Notes under the pieces: generated by a model
Seen by the model: only the letters and a program-made list of their open reading frames with translations
Databases searched by the model: none
What the model was told of the DNA's origin: nothing
Part shown: positions 1 through 10,158 of the stretch, one piece after another
Numbering within the stretch: the stretch's first letter is position 1
Layout of the letters: each line of letters starts with the position of its first letter
Translations under genes and position numbers: made by a program
DNA from: UBA7328 sp036479115
GTDB taxonomy: Bacteria > Bacteroidota > Bacteroidia > Chitinophagales > Saprospiraceae
Reading direction: 5' to 3'
DNA length: 64,000 nucleotides
Assembly (NCBI GenBank): GCA_036479115.1
Contig: JAZGFD010000085.1
Location: 11,856-75,855 of the forward strand

Positions 1-1348
1 TAATCTGCTGGCTTACTAAAAATGTGGCTGCTATTACAAACAATGATATTGCAAATTGCAAAGTCATTAGGACTTGTCTAAATCTTACATTTTTCCTTAC
101 AGTTGTGAGTTTTCCTTTTAGAGAATCTACAGTAGGTAATGATGAAATGGACATAGCTGGATACAATCCCGATAGCACCCCGACCAGAACTGCTAGTAAC
201 AATGTAAAAATTACAAAGACGGGAGAAAACTCCCAAATTGAAATCAACGGTTTGCCTAGAATATCAGCAAAATAATCTTTAGACATTTCATAAATAAAAA
301 GAGACATTGCCGTACTGATTATTGCCAACATGATGGATTCGATAAGAAATTGAATGATTATCTGCTTTCTCTTTCCCCCTAGTGTTTTTCTTACGCCCAT
401 TTCTCTTACCCTTTCGGTAGAATTTCCGATAGTGATATTTATGAAATTTATAATGGCCATAAACAGTATAAACAAACCGATGAGAATCAAAGAATAAATG
501 GTTTTTTGTACCAAACCGCCATTGAATGACAAATAAAATGAAGATAGTGGCTCTAGTCTGACCTCTAGATTATTAACCACTTCGGTCTCAGCATTATCTT
601 TTATTAATTGGCTGATAGCTTGAGAAAGTAACTGAGGCGATACGCCATCTTTTAATTCTATAAAACTGGCCACATAGGCATTGCTCCAGCTGTTATAGCT
701 TTTATATCTATTAAAAAATTTAAGATTTTCATTTGACATCAAGATGGGTGTTTTTTTAAACGCCAGATGAGTGACAGAATTAAAGGGAAGGTCGTCCAAA
801 ATTCCAGTCACTACAAAATCTCGACGTTTACCAGAGAACGATTCTACCTCCAAAATTTCATTGAGAACATCGGTTTTGCCAAAATATTTCAATGCCATTT
901 TTTTAGTAATAACCATCTTATCAGGAGCAAGAAGAGCAGTCTCCATATCACCATGTAATAGCGTAAAACCATACATTTCTAATACCGCAGGGTCACCAAG
1001 TTGGATGCCTTCATTAAACACTTTATCCCTTTTTTTTACAATGGCATTGATGGCATCTATTGAGTAGTTATTAGAGATCAAATCGGGGTATTTTTCCCTA
1101 AGAGCAGCCGCTAAAGGAGCCAATGTGGTCATTTCTATTCCCATATTTGGCTTTGCCCATTGACTCGTCAATAGATAATGATTCTTTATGTTCTTTAATT
1201 TTCTATTTACCTGATATTCAGAACATACAAAACTGCCTATGATCAGACTAAATGCAAGTCCTATTGCCAAGCCTACTATCATGATAGCCGTATATAGGCT
1301 TCGTTTAGATAGGTTTCGATAAGCTACTTTTATATAATTTTTCAGCAT
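1..1348 (-). CDS. FtsX/MacB-type ABC transporter permease, 3' end beyond window
   Basis: N-terminal 449 codons of a large ABC permease. Reading from the ATG at 1348-1346 the frame stays open to base 1, so the C-terminal part lies outside. It starts MLKNYIKVAYRNL, followed by a first membrane segment, a periplasmic MacB-type domain, then membrane helices around a cytoplasmic loop reading RVREMGVRKTLGGKRKQI, the coupling-loop motif seen in the three permeases upstream. In this family the permease couples a separate ATPase to export or to mechanical work on periplasmic partners; the substrate cannot be told. It follows the permease ending at 1383 by 34 bp and is probably in the same transcript. 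Confidence 0.85.
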   Translation of the reverse strand, partial: MLKNYIKVAYRNLSKRSLYTAIMIVGLAIGLAFSLIIGSFVCSEYQVNRKLKNIKNHYLLTSQWAKPNMGIEMTTLAPLAAALREKYPDLISNNYSIDAINAIVKKRDKVFNEGIQLGDPAVLEMYGFTLLHGDMETALLAPDKMVITKKMALKYFGKTDVLNEILEVESFSGKRRDFVVTGILDDLPFNSVTHLAFKKTPILMSNENLKFFNRYKSYNSWSNAYVASFIELKDGVSPQLLSQAISQLIKDNAETEVVNNLEVRLEPLSSFYLSFNGGLVQKTIYSLILIGLFILFMAIINFINITIGNSTERVREMGVRKTLGGKRKQIIIQFLIESIMLAIISTAMSLFIYEMSKDYFADILGKPLISIWEFSPVFVIFTLLLAVLVGVLSGLYPAMSISSLPTVDSLKGKLTTVRKNVRFRQVLMTLQFAISLFVIAATFLVSQQI

Positions 1349-1382
1349 GATTGTCATTTTCAACGTTTAATGCTCCAAACCA

Positions 1383-3755
1383 CTACTCATTTCTCAAGCT
1401 CTCCACCGGATTAGCAACAGCTGCTCGCAATGCCTGAAAACCAACTGTCAGAGAAGCAATAATAATAGCCAATGCAACGGGTGCTGCAAACATCCAAAAC
1501 TGCAAGCCTACTCCATATTCAAAATTGGCCAACCATCCTTTGAGCAAATATGCTGACACCGGAATACCCACTAATAATCCTATTGATACCAAAACCAAAA
1601 ACTGCTTAGAAAGCAATTGTATTAAGCTGATTACTGAAGCTCCTAAGACTTTTCTGATGCCAATTTCTTTTTGTTTTTGCTCTGCAAAAAAAGTGGCCAA
1701 TCCGAAGAGACCCAAACAAGATATAAGAATAGAAATAAGAGCAAAAAAATTGGCCAAAGTAGCCGTGAGGGTTTCGCTCTGGTACTGCTGTTGGTACTGC
1801 TCATCTACAAAATCGAAATGCAATGTTACATCAGGAAGAACTTTTTTAAACGTAGATTCTAAACTTGCTATAGCACCCTTCATATTGCCTTCTTCTGCTT
1901 TGACAAATAGCCATCCTGCATCGTCTTGGTCTAAGAGTATTCCTGCAGGCTCTATCTTTTCATAAAGTGATCTGTTGTGAAAATCTTTGACTACGCCGAT
2001 AATCTGACGTGGTTTGCCCCACCACCTCACTGTTTTTCCGATGGGATTGGTTAAGCCCATAATACCAATGGCGGTTTCATTAAATACAATATTGGTGGTA
2101 TCGTACACCGAACCTTCTCTATAAAATCTTCCTGATACTAGTGGCACATCAAATACATCCAGAAAGTTACTCGCTGTCCATAACATGCTAAATTCTATAT
2201 TCTCCTGATCTGGTCTTTTCTCAGACCAGCCTACTCCATTTGTGGAGGCTTGCATATTGAGCGGTGATGGTCCTGCTAATGTGATACCTGCTATGCCTTT
2301 TTGAGTGATTAGCTCATTGTAGAGCACATCATATTGTGCAGTTATTTTATCATCTTGATGTATGACAAGCAGGTTGTTTTTAGCGATACCTAAATTTTTG
2401 TTTTTTATGTATTCTACTTGTTGGCGTACTACGAGGGCAGCTACGATAAGTAATAGAGCCAGTACAAATTGTACCACCACAAGACCTTTTCTTAGAGATA
2501 TACTTTTGCCTCTTTGACTCGCAGTACCTTTCAATGCGGTAACAGGTCTAAACCGAGAAAGCACAAAAGCTGGATAAGCTCCTGAAAGTAGTGTAGTCAG
2601 ACCAAATATTCCTGCAAATCCTATCCAAAAAGCAGGCTGACTCAAGTCGAATACTAACATCTTACCAGTGATCATTCTTACTTGAGGAAGTAGTAGTTCT
2701 GCTAGAGCATATGCCAGCCCTATAGATATGAGTGTAATCACTCCAGCTTCTATCATAAACTGTGTAATGAGTGATTTCTTGCCAGCACCAATGGATTTTC
2801 TTACGCCTACTTCTTTTGCTCTTTTGGACGCCCTTGCAGTCGATAGATTGACAAAATTAATACAAGAAATAAATAGCAATAGCAATGCTGCTATACCAAA
2901 TGTACGTACGTATCCTATACGCCCACCATCGACTTCAGCCATTTCGTTATAATTGGCATATAGATAGTGATCGGCATATTTTTGCAAGAGTATTCCTTCT
3001 TTTCTATCCCCTTCCTGATGCTCGTGAAATAGTGTTTCTATCTTTGATGCTACAGTCTTAGGGTCAGCACCATCTGCCAGTAATAGACATCCCTGCATTC
3101 CAGCGTTGCCCCATTCCAACATCCATTCATTCTTTTTTAATGTTCTTTGAAAACTATAGACGAAGTCGTTCTGAATAGATGAAGACGGTGGAAAGTCTTC
3201 ATATACAGCATCAATAGAAAATTCGCCCACGTTTTGGATTTCTATAACTTTTCCTAGTGTTGTGGATTGCCATATATTGCCAAATAACTTTTTTGCAAGC
3301 TTCCTTGATATGGCTAGTGATTCTACCTTATTGTCTAATTCTGTAATATCTCCTATGAGAATAGGATAGGAGAACACTTCAAAATAGGATGCATTCCCGA
3401 AAGTGCCTTTCTCTCTGAATATCAGGTCTTTATATTGTATAGATTCATCAAAACTTCTACCCAGAGCTACATATTTTTCTACTTCTGGGAGTTCTTTTAC
3501 TGCAGCAACCAGCACGGGATAAGGTATGCCATTGTATACATCTAGGCTGCTACCTTCAAGGGGAATAGTACGTTTGACACGAAAAATGTTGTTGCCATTT
3601 TCATGAAATTTGTCTATGTTCCATTCGTCATGTACCCAAAGTAACATCAATAATGTCACTGCCAGAGAGATGGACAATCCTGTAATATTTATCAGAGAAT
3701 ATCCCTTGTGATTAATTAAACTTCTGAATGCTATTTTAAGATAGTTTTTAATCAT
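1383..3755 (-). CDS. FtsX/MacB-type ABC transporter permease (790 aa)
   Basis: Inner-membrane permease of the 8-TM double-FtsX type frequent in Bacteroidota. TM1 is at about residues 20-42, then a periplasmic MacB-type domain, a first FtsX block near 285-400 with the loop RAKEVGVRKSIGAGKKSL, a TM near 430-450, a second periplasmic domain, and a second FtsX block near 665-785 with KEIGIRKVLGASV. It ends NPVESLRNE, the tail shared by all permeases here. Length is normal for the family. The ATPase partner is most likely one of the two encoded at 8,963-11,329. It lies 47 bp downstream of the preceding permease on the same strand. Substrate unknown. Confidence 0.9.
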   Translation of the reverse strand: MIKNYLKIAFRSLINHKGYSLINITGLSISLAVTLLMLLWVHDEWNIDKFHENGNNIFRVKRTIPLEGSSLDVYNGIPYPVLVAAVKELPEVEKYVALGRSFDESIQYKDLIFREKGTFGNASYFEVFSYPILIGDITELDNKVESLAISRKLAKKLFGNIWQSTTLGKVIEIQNVGEFSIDAVYEDFPPSSSIQNDFVYSFQRTLKKNEWMLEWGNAGMQGCLLLADGADPKTVASKIETLFHEHQEGDRKEGILLQKYADHYLYANYNEMAEVDGGRIGYVRTFGIAALLLLFISCINFVNLSTARASKRAKEVGVRKSIGAGKKSLITQFMIEAGVITLISIGLAYALAELLLPQVRMITGKMLVFDLSQPAFWIGFAGIFGLTTLLSGAYPAFVLSRFRPVTALKGTASQRGKSISLRKGLVVVQFVLALLLIVAALVVRQQVEYIKNKNLGIAKNNLLVIHQDDKITAQYDVLYNELITQKGIAGITLAGPSPLNMQASTNGVGWSEKRPDQENIEFSMLWTASNFLDVFDVPLVSGRFYREGSVYDTTNIVFNETAIGIMGLTNPIGKTVRWWGKPRQIIGVVKDFHNRSLYEKIEPAGILLDQDDAGWLFVKAEEGNMKGAIASLESTFKKVLPDVTLHFDFVDEQYQQQYQSETLTATLANFFALISILISCLGLFGLATFFAEQKQKEIGIRKVLGASVISLIQLLSKQFLVLVSIGLLVGIPVSAYLLKGWLANFEYGVGLQFWMFAAPVALAIIIASLTVGFQALRAAVANPVESLRNE

Positions 3756-3802
3756 AATGTTTTATTGTTTTATTGTTCAATCTTCTGTGGCCCCAACTCC
3801 CT

Positions 3803-6238
3803 TTACTCACTCCTCAGCGACTCCACAGGATTAGCAACAGCTGCCTTTATACTCTGAAAACTTATAGTCACAAATGCAATAAGAAGAGCTATTAAGCCGC
3901 CGATCATAAAAGTAGAGAAGTCCATATCTATCCGGAATACGAAATTAGCCAGCCATTTATCCATTAACCACCACGATATAGGGACGGCTAGGATTAGAGC
4001 TATAATTACAAGTTTTATAAAGTCTTTGGAAAGCAAGCCTACTACTTCTGTTACACTGGCTCCGAGTACTTTTCTTATTCCTATTTCCTTATATCTCTGT
4101 TCTGCCATATATGCTGATAATGCAAACAGGCCTAGACAAGCAACGAATATAGCGAGTAGTGCAAAAGTTGTAAATATGCTTCTGATACGGCTCACATTGT
4201 CATACATCTTGGCATATGACTCGTCCATAAATTTATATCGGAAAGCAAGATTAGGAGCAAATTTATTCCACTGCTCTTCTATTGACCCAAGTAGTCGAGG
4301 TATGTTGTCAGTATTGATTTTGACAGATATGATGGAGGGACTTATCCCTTGAAAAAAGCATAGCGGGTATACTTTTTCTGTCAGAGATGTATAGTTAAAA
4401 TTTTCAACGACTCCTATTACTTCATAAAGTGTACCATACCTTGATATGTTTTTACCAATTGGGTCTTCCAGATTAAGTCTCTCTACCATTTCTTCATTAA
4501 TAATGGTAGTAAGATTATCAGAGGATTTATCTACATCAAAATTTCTGCCTTGCGTAAGTTTCATTCCCAAGGTTTCGAGATAATCTTCATCAATGACCCA
4601 TGACTGTGCACCAACTGTTTCATCCAGTTTTTCTCTGCCTTCATTTACAAATGAATTACCGTTTCTTTTAGTCCCTTCTAAAGGTAAGTAGTCACTTATA
4701 GTAGCATTCTTAACACCTGCCATTCCTTTAATTACATCTTTGAATGTCTGTACATCATCTGTGAGCATATTTGTGCCATATAATTGGATTACTTGCTCTT
4801 TTTCGAATCCTATTTTAGTATTTAGGATATAATTGAGTTGCTTGTTAATAAAGAATGTGCATACTATCAAAACAATAGAAATACCAAATTGAAATACTAC
4901 TAATCCACTGCGTATGGAGCCAGATCGATTATGAGATGTCAATACACCTTTGAGTGTATTAATAGGTCTGAATCCGGATAGATAGAAAGCTGGATACAAC
5001 CCTGCAAGAACTCCTATAACAACAGCTGTCGAAATTAATCCGATGATAAAAAATGGCTCAGAAAAAGGAATCTCTAATTGTATACCTGTCATGCCCCTAA
5101 AAAAAGGAATCAACGCTTCTGATAACCCTACACCTGCAATAAATGCAATAAATGTGATAAAAATAGATTCTGATAGAAACTGAATGATTAAGCCCTGCCT
5201 ACTAGAGCCTATGACTTTCCTAAGTCCTACTTCTTTTGCTCTACTTGCAGATTTAGCTGTAGAGAGATTGATAAAATTGATACAGGCTATGACAAGTATG
5301 AATAAGGCAATTAGTCCAAATATCCAAATGATCTTGATATCATTTCTGGAACTATTCTGATGTGGAATATCAGCTGATCTAAGGTTAATATCTCTGATGG
5401 GTTGCATCATCAATTTGGCTGAATTTTCTATATTTTCTCCTTGTGTATAGCCTCCTGCTAAAAGTGCAGGCTTCATATATCCTAATATCAATTTATCTGA
5501 TAATATAGGTTCAAAAGAAGTTATATCCGTTTTAGGAGACATAGCGAAATAGATGTAGTAATTGTTCTGTAACCATCGGGTCTGTTCTCCTTCTCCAAAC
5601 TCTACATCCGTAAGTGTGATCAAGAAGTCATAACCAAGATGAGAAGTACTTGGAAAATCTTCCATTACACCGCTTATTATAAATGGATCATCCATTCCTC
5701 CATTGAGGTACATGGTTTTGCCCATCGGGTTGTTGTCCTTAAAGTACTTTTTAGAAACCTTTTCAGATATGACTATTGTCTTAGGTGCTGTCAAGGCAGA
5801 GGAAGATTTCCCATATACCATAGGAATACTAAATATGTCTAATATAGACTGATCAGCATAGGTAAACCTTTCTTCGTGATGCTGTTCTGGGTCTCCTTCA
5901 AAACTTATCTCATTGCTCCCTGCTCTATAAAAAAGAGGATTGTCCATTAATCTGCCAGAAATTTTTATCTCATCAAAATCCTTATCCAGGGTGGATGCTG
6001 TATTGGCTGAAAAATGGATGCTACGACCTGAAAAGTTATCATCATTGTATAGTGTTGTAAGCCTATATATGTTTTCACCATTAGGGACATGCTTATCGTA
6101 ACTTATCTCATGTAGAATGTATACAGAGATTAGTATACAAGCTGCTATTCCTATACTGAGGCCTGTAAGATTGATAAAAGAAAAGATTTTATTCTTTTGT
6201 AGATTTCTTAATCCGACTTTTATGTAATTCTTTATCAT
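3803..6238 (-). CDS. FtsX/MacB-type ABC transporter permease (811 aa)
   Basis: Paralogue of its neighbours with the same layout: TM1 near 20-42, a large periplasmic MacB-type domain, FtsX block one with RAKEVGLRKVIGSSRQGL, a middle TM, a second periplasmic domain, and FtsX block two with KEIGIRKVLGASVTEV. It ends NPVESLRSE. No broken frame or missing block is visible. It lies 66 bp downstream of the permease ending at 6305 and is probably co-transcribed with it. Divergence outside the loops suggests an old duplication and different substrates or partners, but nothing in the sequence names them. Confidence 0.9.
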   Translation of the reverse strand: MIKNYIKVGLRNLQKNKIFSFINLTGLSIGIAACILISVYILHEISYDKHVPNGENIYRLTTLYNDDNFSGRSIHFSANTASTLDKDFDEIKISGRLMDNPLFYRAGSNEISFEGDPEQHHEERFTYADQSILDIFSIPMVYGKSSSALTAPKTIVISEKVSKKYFKDNNPMGKTMYLNGGMDDPFIISGVMEDFPSTSHLGYDFLITLTDVEFGEGEQTRWLQNNYYIYFAMSPKTDITSFEPILSDKLILGYMKPALLAGGYTQGENIENSAKLMMQPIRDINLRSADIPHQNSSRNDIKIIWIFGLIALFILVIACINFINLSTAKSASRAKEVGLRKVIGSSRQGLIIQFLSESIFITFIAFIAGVGLSEALIPFFRGMTGIQLEIPFSEPFFIIGLISTAVVIGVLAGLYPAFYLSGFRPINTLKGVLTSHNRSGSIRSGLVVFQFGISIVLIVCTFFINKQLNYILNTKIGFEKEQVIQLYGTNMLTDDVQTFKDVIKGMAGVKNATISDYLPLEGTKRNGNSFVNEGREKLDETVGAQSWVIDEDYLETLGMKLTQGRNFDVDKSSDNLTTIINEEMVERLNLEDPIGKNISRYGTLYEVIGVVENFNYTSLTEKVYPLCFFQGISPSIISVKINTDNIPRLLGSIEEQWNKFAPNLAFRYKFMDESYAKMYDNVSRIRSIFTTFALLAIFVACLGLFALSAYMAEQRYKEIGIRKVLGASVTEVVGLLSKDFIKLVIIALILAVPISWWLMDKWLANFVFRIDMDFSTFMIGGLIALLIAFVTISFQSIKAAVANPVESLRSE

Positions 6239-6304
6239 GATGATTTATTTATCAATGTTCGTTTTATTGAGTTTGTGAGGCCAGAATCTAGTCTTCCCAT
6301 TTCC

Positions 6305-8677
6305 TTACTCGCTCCTCAAACTCTCCACAGGATTGACCAAAGCTGTTTTCATACTCTGTAGGCCTACAGTCAGCAATCCTACAACTACTGTAATTAACCC
6401 ACACAATGCAAATACCCACCACGCCAGATCAGTGCGATAAGCAAAATCTTCCATCCATATACTGGAGATGTAGTAACCGATGGGCACGGCAATAACTAAT
6501 GCTAGCCCTGACAGTTTTAAGAAATCAAAAGAAAGCATACCCATAATCTCAGTAATGCTAGCACCCAGTACTTTTCTGATTCCGATCTCTCGTGCACGTC
6601 GTTCTACATTAAAAACAGTAAACCCAAAAAGCCCCATGAGCGATATAAAAAGTGTCAATATCGTGGCGTACATCAGGGTTGTACCCATTCGGTTTTGTTC
6701 TGCATATTGAGCGGCAAAATCTTCATCAAGAAAAGAAAATCGCATGGGATGTTGAGGCTCCACTTGACTCCACAATTTTCTAATAGAGGCAATAGAAGCT
6801 GATATGTCTGTAGTCGAGAGTTTAATGCCTACATAATATGACCTTCGAGGGTAACCACCTATGATGAGCGGTCTTATAGTTTTAGAAAGTCCTTTGAAAT
6901 GGAAGTTTTTCATTACTCCTACTATTCTCCCATAACTGTCATCACTTGTGAATTTTATTCTGGCTTCTGTTGGGTTTTTAATGTTATTCAAGTTAATAAA
7001 TTCTTCATTTACCACATAGTTATCTATAGTGTCTGCAGAAATCGAAGAAGACAGAAAACGTCCCTCTTTCATCTCAATATTGAGGGTTTTGATATAATCA
7101 GGGTCTGAGAAAATGACATTGGGAGATACAGACTCAGGTCTGCCTTCTATGAGCATGCCCCAATCTGGAATAAAATGCCCGGGAAACCTTGAAGCTGTTG
7201 TCACGCTGCTTACGCCCGGAATATTCTCAAACCTAGACTTCATATTGACAATCTTACGTGTAGTTTCGTCTGTATTTATGGGTATTATTATTACTTGATC
7301 AGCATGAAATCCCAATTCGTGATCGGTCATAAAATTTACTTGTCGATAAATAAATGCCATTACGATAAGCAGAATGATAGTTACTGAAAACTGACCAGTT
7401 ACCAGTATTTTTCTAAATAGGCCCTTACCACCCTGGTTTAAATAATTAGATTTTATTGCAGTAGATGGGCTAAAAGCGGAAATTACTAGAGCTGGATATA
7501 TACCTGCTAACAGCCCTGTACAAAGTGCTACGCCCAATATAGAAATCACTAATCCCAATGAATGGGCATCAAATAAGATCAATTCTCGATCAATTATATT
7601 ATTAAAAAATGGCATCAGAAGCATAGCTATTATAATGGCAAGTGCTGCCGCTAAAAATGACTGCAATAATGCCTCGGTGATAAACTGAATAGTCAATCCT
7701 AAACGGCCTTCTCCCATTACTTTCTTAATGCCGACTTCCTTAGCCCTTTGGCTGGCACGTGCTGTAGCTAGATTGATATAATTAATGATTGCGACTCCCA
7801 AAACTAAAATACCGATCAGAATAAATATGTATATACTACGCATACTACCCCCAGAAGAGGCCAGAAAGTTAATATTGGCAGATTGTAAATGTACCTCATT
7901 GAGTGGCTGAAATTTCCATTCTGCAAAGTCTTCTGATGTAGGCGTATAATTAATAGATAAAAACTCTGCTGACATCAATGCCGAGATACTTTCAGTAAGT
8001 TTCTCTTCTAGATTGGGTATTGATATATTGGGCTTGAGACGTGCATAGGTAGCTCGATTATTACCCGTCCATGAAGAAGAATACCATTGAAAACGAGTAA
8101 ATATGTCAGAAACGATGTGGGTATTCTTCCCTTCTAAGTCAAAGACGCCGGAGATAGTATAATCTTGATCTCCCTGAAATTGTACTACTTGACCTACAGA
8201 GTTGCTTGTTCCAAATAGGTTTTCTGACAGCTCTTTAGAAATGACCATACTATTGGGTTTATTTAGCGCTATAGCTGGGCTGCCATGTAGGAAAGGTATG
8301 GTAAGCACTTGAAAAAAAGTACTGTCTACAGATGCTGTATTTTCTACATATAGTTTTTTACCTTGATGTTCTATGAGTTCTTCTCCACCTGGAGCAAACC
8401 CCGTGGCTACATCTACTTCTGGAAAGTCTGTGGACAATTTTTGGGCTAGTAATGAGGGTGTCCAGACAGTATTAGATTCTGCCGACCAGTGGCGATGTAA
8501 GCGGTATGTTCTCTCACTATCCTCCATCCAATTATCATAGCTTAACTCATTGTTGACAAAAGTAAAAACGAATATGGCCACGGCTATACCAAAAGATAAA
8601 CCCAACAAATTAATAATAGAATAGACCTTATTATTGATCAATTGTCGATATCCGATTTTTAAATTATTTAGTAACAT
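6305..8677 (-). CDS. FtsX/MacB-type ABC transporter permease (790 aa)
   Basis: Complete paralogue in the permease array, starting MLLNNLKIGYRQL and ending NPVESLRSE. Both FtsX coupling loops are present (RAKEVGIKKVMGEGRLGL and REIGIRKVLGASITEI), with eight predicted membrane segments and two periplasmic domains. The ORF is intact, unlike the permease fragment directly upstream at 8,709-8,941. It is the first complete permease after the ATPase at 8,963-9,640 and so the natural partner of that ATPase by position. Substrate unknown. Confidence 0.9.
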   Translation of the reverse strand: MLLNNLKIGYRQLINNKVYSIINLLGLSFGIAVAIFVFTFVNNELSYDNWMEDSERTYRLHRHWSAESNTVWTPSLLAQKLSTDFPEVDVATGFAPGGEELIEHQGKKLYVENTASVDSTFFQVLTIPFLHGSPAIALNKPNSMVISKELSENLFGTSNSVGQVVQFQGDQDYTISGVFDLEGKNTHIVSDIFTRFQWYSSSWTGNNRATYARLKPNISIPNLEEKLTESISALMSAEFLSINYTPTSEDFAEWKFQPLNEVHLQSANINFLASSGGSMRSIYIFILIGILVLGVAIINYINLATARASQRAKEVGIKKVMGEGRLGLTIQFITEALLQSFLAAALAIIIAMLLMPFFNNIIDRELILFDAHSLGLVISILGVALCTGLLAGIYPALVISAFSPSTAIKSNYLNQGGKGLFRKILVTGQFSVTIILLIVMAFIYRQVNFMTDHELGFHADQVIIIPINTDETTRKIVNMKSRFENIPGVSSVTTASRFPGHFIPDWGMLIEGRPESVSPNVIFSDPDYIKTLNIEMKEGRFLSSSISADTIDNYVVNEEFINLNNIKNPTEARIKFTSDDSYGRIVGVMKNFHFKGLSKTIRPLIIGGYPRRSYYVGIKLSTTDISASIASIRKLWSQVEPQHPMRFSFLDEDFAAQYAEQNRMGTTLMYATILTLFISLMGLFGFTVFNVERRAREIGIRKVLGASITEIMGMLSFDFLKLSGLALVIAVPIGYYISSIWMEDFAYRTDLAWWVFALCGLITVVVGLLTVGLQSMKTALVNPVESLRSE

Positions 8678-8708
8678 TTGTAAAATTTAGTTTTTGAAGT
8701 TCTTTCAC

Positions 8709-8941
8709 TATTTATTGCCAAGCACAATAAATGCAACACCATCTTTAATACGATCTGTTTTTACTTTGTATATGTCTCATCATTTTCATAAAACTTGTCA
8801 TACGATTTTTCTAATTGTGTATACTGTCAGATAAACATCACTGCGGTCATTCCTACAATCAACCCTATTTATGTTGATTGCCGAAATAGACTTGTTTCGA
8901 ACTAAATGTCTCCACGCTACTTTCAGATTGTTATAAAACAT
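8709..8941 (-). pseudogene. relic of an FtsX/MacB-type permease, N-terminal piece
   Basis: Read on the minus strand from the ATG at 8941, the DNA encodes a recognisable permease N-terminus: MFYNNLKVAWRHLVRNKSIS, then a shifted frame reading LIVGMTAVMFI, an in-frame TGA, QYTQLEKSYDKFYENDETYT, and after another shift VKTDRIKDGV, ending at a stop. At least two frameshifts and one nonsense codon are needed, and the remaining 700 or so residues are missing. It lies between an ATPase gene and an intact permease, where a further array member would have been. Confidence 0.75.
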
Positions 8942-8962
8942 ATTATGCTATTTGTTATGTGG

Positions 8963-9640
8963 TTAATCTATTAGAGCATCGTCTTTCACAAATCCATCTT
9001 CTAGCTGGATAATACGTGTGCCATATTTTGCATTTTTATCTGAATGAGTCACTTGGATTATGGTCATTCCGTCGCGGTGCAGCGTCTGAAATAAGTCCAT
9101 GATCATCTCTCCGTGCTTGGTATGTAGATTTCCCGTAGGTTCGTCTGCTAGTAGTAATTTTGGTTTGCCTATTATGGCTCTGGCAACGCCTACCATTTGC
9201 TGTTGTCCTCCTGAAAGCTGACTAGGGAATAAATCTTTTTTGGCAACTATATTAAACCTGTCGAGGATATCCGCCACCATAGCTTTACGCTCTTTGCTTT
9301 TCACTTTTCTATATAGCAGAGGTGTTTCTATGTTTTCGTATACTGTCAGTTCGTCGATGAGGTGATAGGCTTGGAATACAAACCCTATGTAGTGTTTGTA
9401 CAGTTCTGTTCTTCTTTTTTCTTTGAATTTATGCACAGGCTCGTCCAAGAAATGGTACTCTCCACTTTTGGCTTCATCCAGCATGCCGATGATATTGAGC
9501 AAAGTTGTTTTCCCAGAGCCACTCGGCCCCATGATGGTTACAAATTCTCCTTCGTTGACTTCAAGAGAAATGTCCTTGAGCACCCATGATTTTTGGAGCC
9601 CTGAGCGGTAGTAGCGCTCTATGTTTTCTAGTTTTATCAT
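8963..9640 (-). CDS. ABC transporter ATP-binding protein with altered signature and D-loop
   Basis: LolD/MacB-class ATPase, 225 aa, cytoplasmic. Walker A GPSGSGKT near residues 38-45, Q-loop FVFQAYHL, signature LSGGQQQ, Walker B LLLADEP and H-loop THS are all present. Two normally conserved positions differ: the residue after LSGGQQQ is Met instead of Arg, and the D-loop reads TGNLH instead of TGNLD. The second ATPase (10,643-11,329) has the usual residues at both places. It probably pairs with the downstream permeases. The changes may mean reduced ATP turnover or relaxed selection, in line with the two decayed permease genes beside it; that is inference. Confidence 0.88.
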   Translation of the reverse strand: MIKLENIERYYRSGLQKSWVLKDISLEVNEGEFVTIMGPSGSGKTTLLNIIGMLDEAKSGEYHFLDEPVHKFKEKRRTELYKHYIGFVFQAYHLIDELTVYENIETPLLYRKVKSKERKAMVADILDRFNIVAKKDLFPSQLSGGQQQMVGVARAIIGKPKLLLADEPTGNLHTKHGEMIMDLFQTLHRDGMTIIQVTHSDKNAKYGTRIIQLEDGFVKDDALID

Positions 9641-9769
9641 GATTTATTTGTGAGGTGAAAGGGGGAAAGTAAGCGAAGTAGGTGAAAAGGGCGATGTAGG
9701 TGATGTAAGTGAAAGGGGAGAATGGGGCAGATGATATTTTTTTTTGTTATTGAATCAAGCAAACATACC

Positions 9770-10114
9770 ATGGAAAAATTCGAAGATTTATACGTTTGGA
9801 AAAAGAGAGTTGTAATTGTCAAAGATGTTTTTCTTTTATTTGAAAAATCAAAAATATTCTCTGTCAGAAACCAAATTGAGTGAGTTGCTGTTTCTATCTC
9901 CACCAATATTGCAGAAGGATACGAATTAAGAATAGATAAGTAATTTGTCAAATTTCTATATATAGCATAATGTTCTTGTGGAGAAGTCGGATCGCTACTA
10001 CTTTTATCAATCAGACTCAAACACTTGGATAAAGGCCAAGGGAGGCCGCTTATTAATAAATGCACTAAATTGTCTTTCATGATTTTTAAATTTAATAAAG
10101 CAAGAATGAAATAA
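9770..10114 (+). pseudogene. decayed four-helix-bundle (23S rRNA IVS-type) protein gene
   Basis: The plus-strand frame from the ATG at 9770 reads MEKFEDLYVWKKRVVIVKDV, then RNQIE, stop, VAVSISTNIAEGYELRIDK, stop, FVKFLYIA, stop, CSCGEVGS. This is the pattern of the small four-helix-bundle family also found in 23S rRNA intervening sequences (family motifs VSIPSNIAEGY, FLxIAxGSxxE). Three in-frame stops (TGA, TAA, TAA) break it. It lies antisense inside the minus-strand transporter cluster between two ATPases and so was probably inserted there. The 147-codon open frame on the other strand is its shadow. Confidence 0.72.
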
Positions 10115-10158
10115 ACTCAATTAGGCTAAACTCGTAAAAACAGCTATTCTCGCTTTAT

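Noticed and set aside
9637..10080. 147-codon open frame on the minus strand
   Set aside because: It is the antisense of the four-helix-bundle pseudogene, which the plus strand encodes with recognisable family motifs; its own translation has no domain-like pattern.
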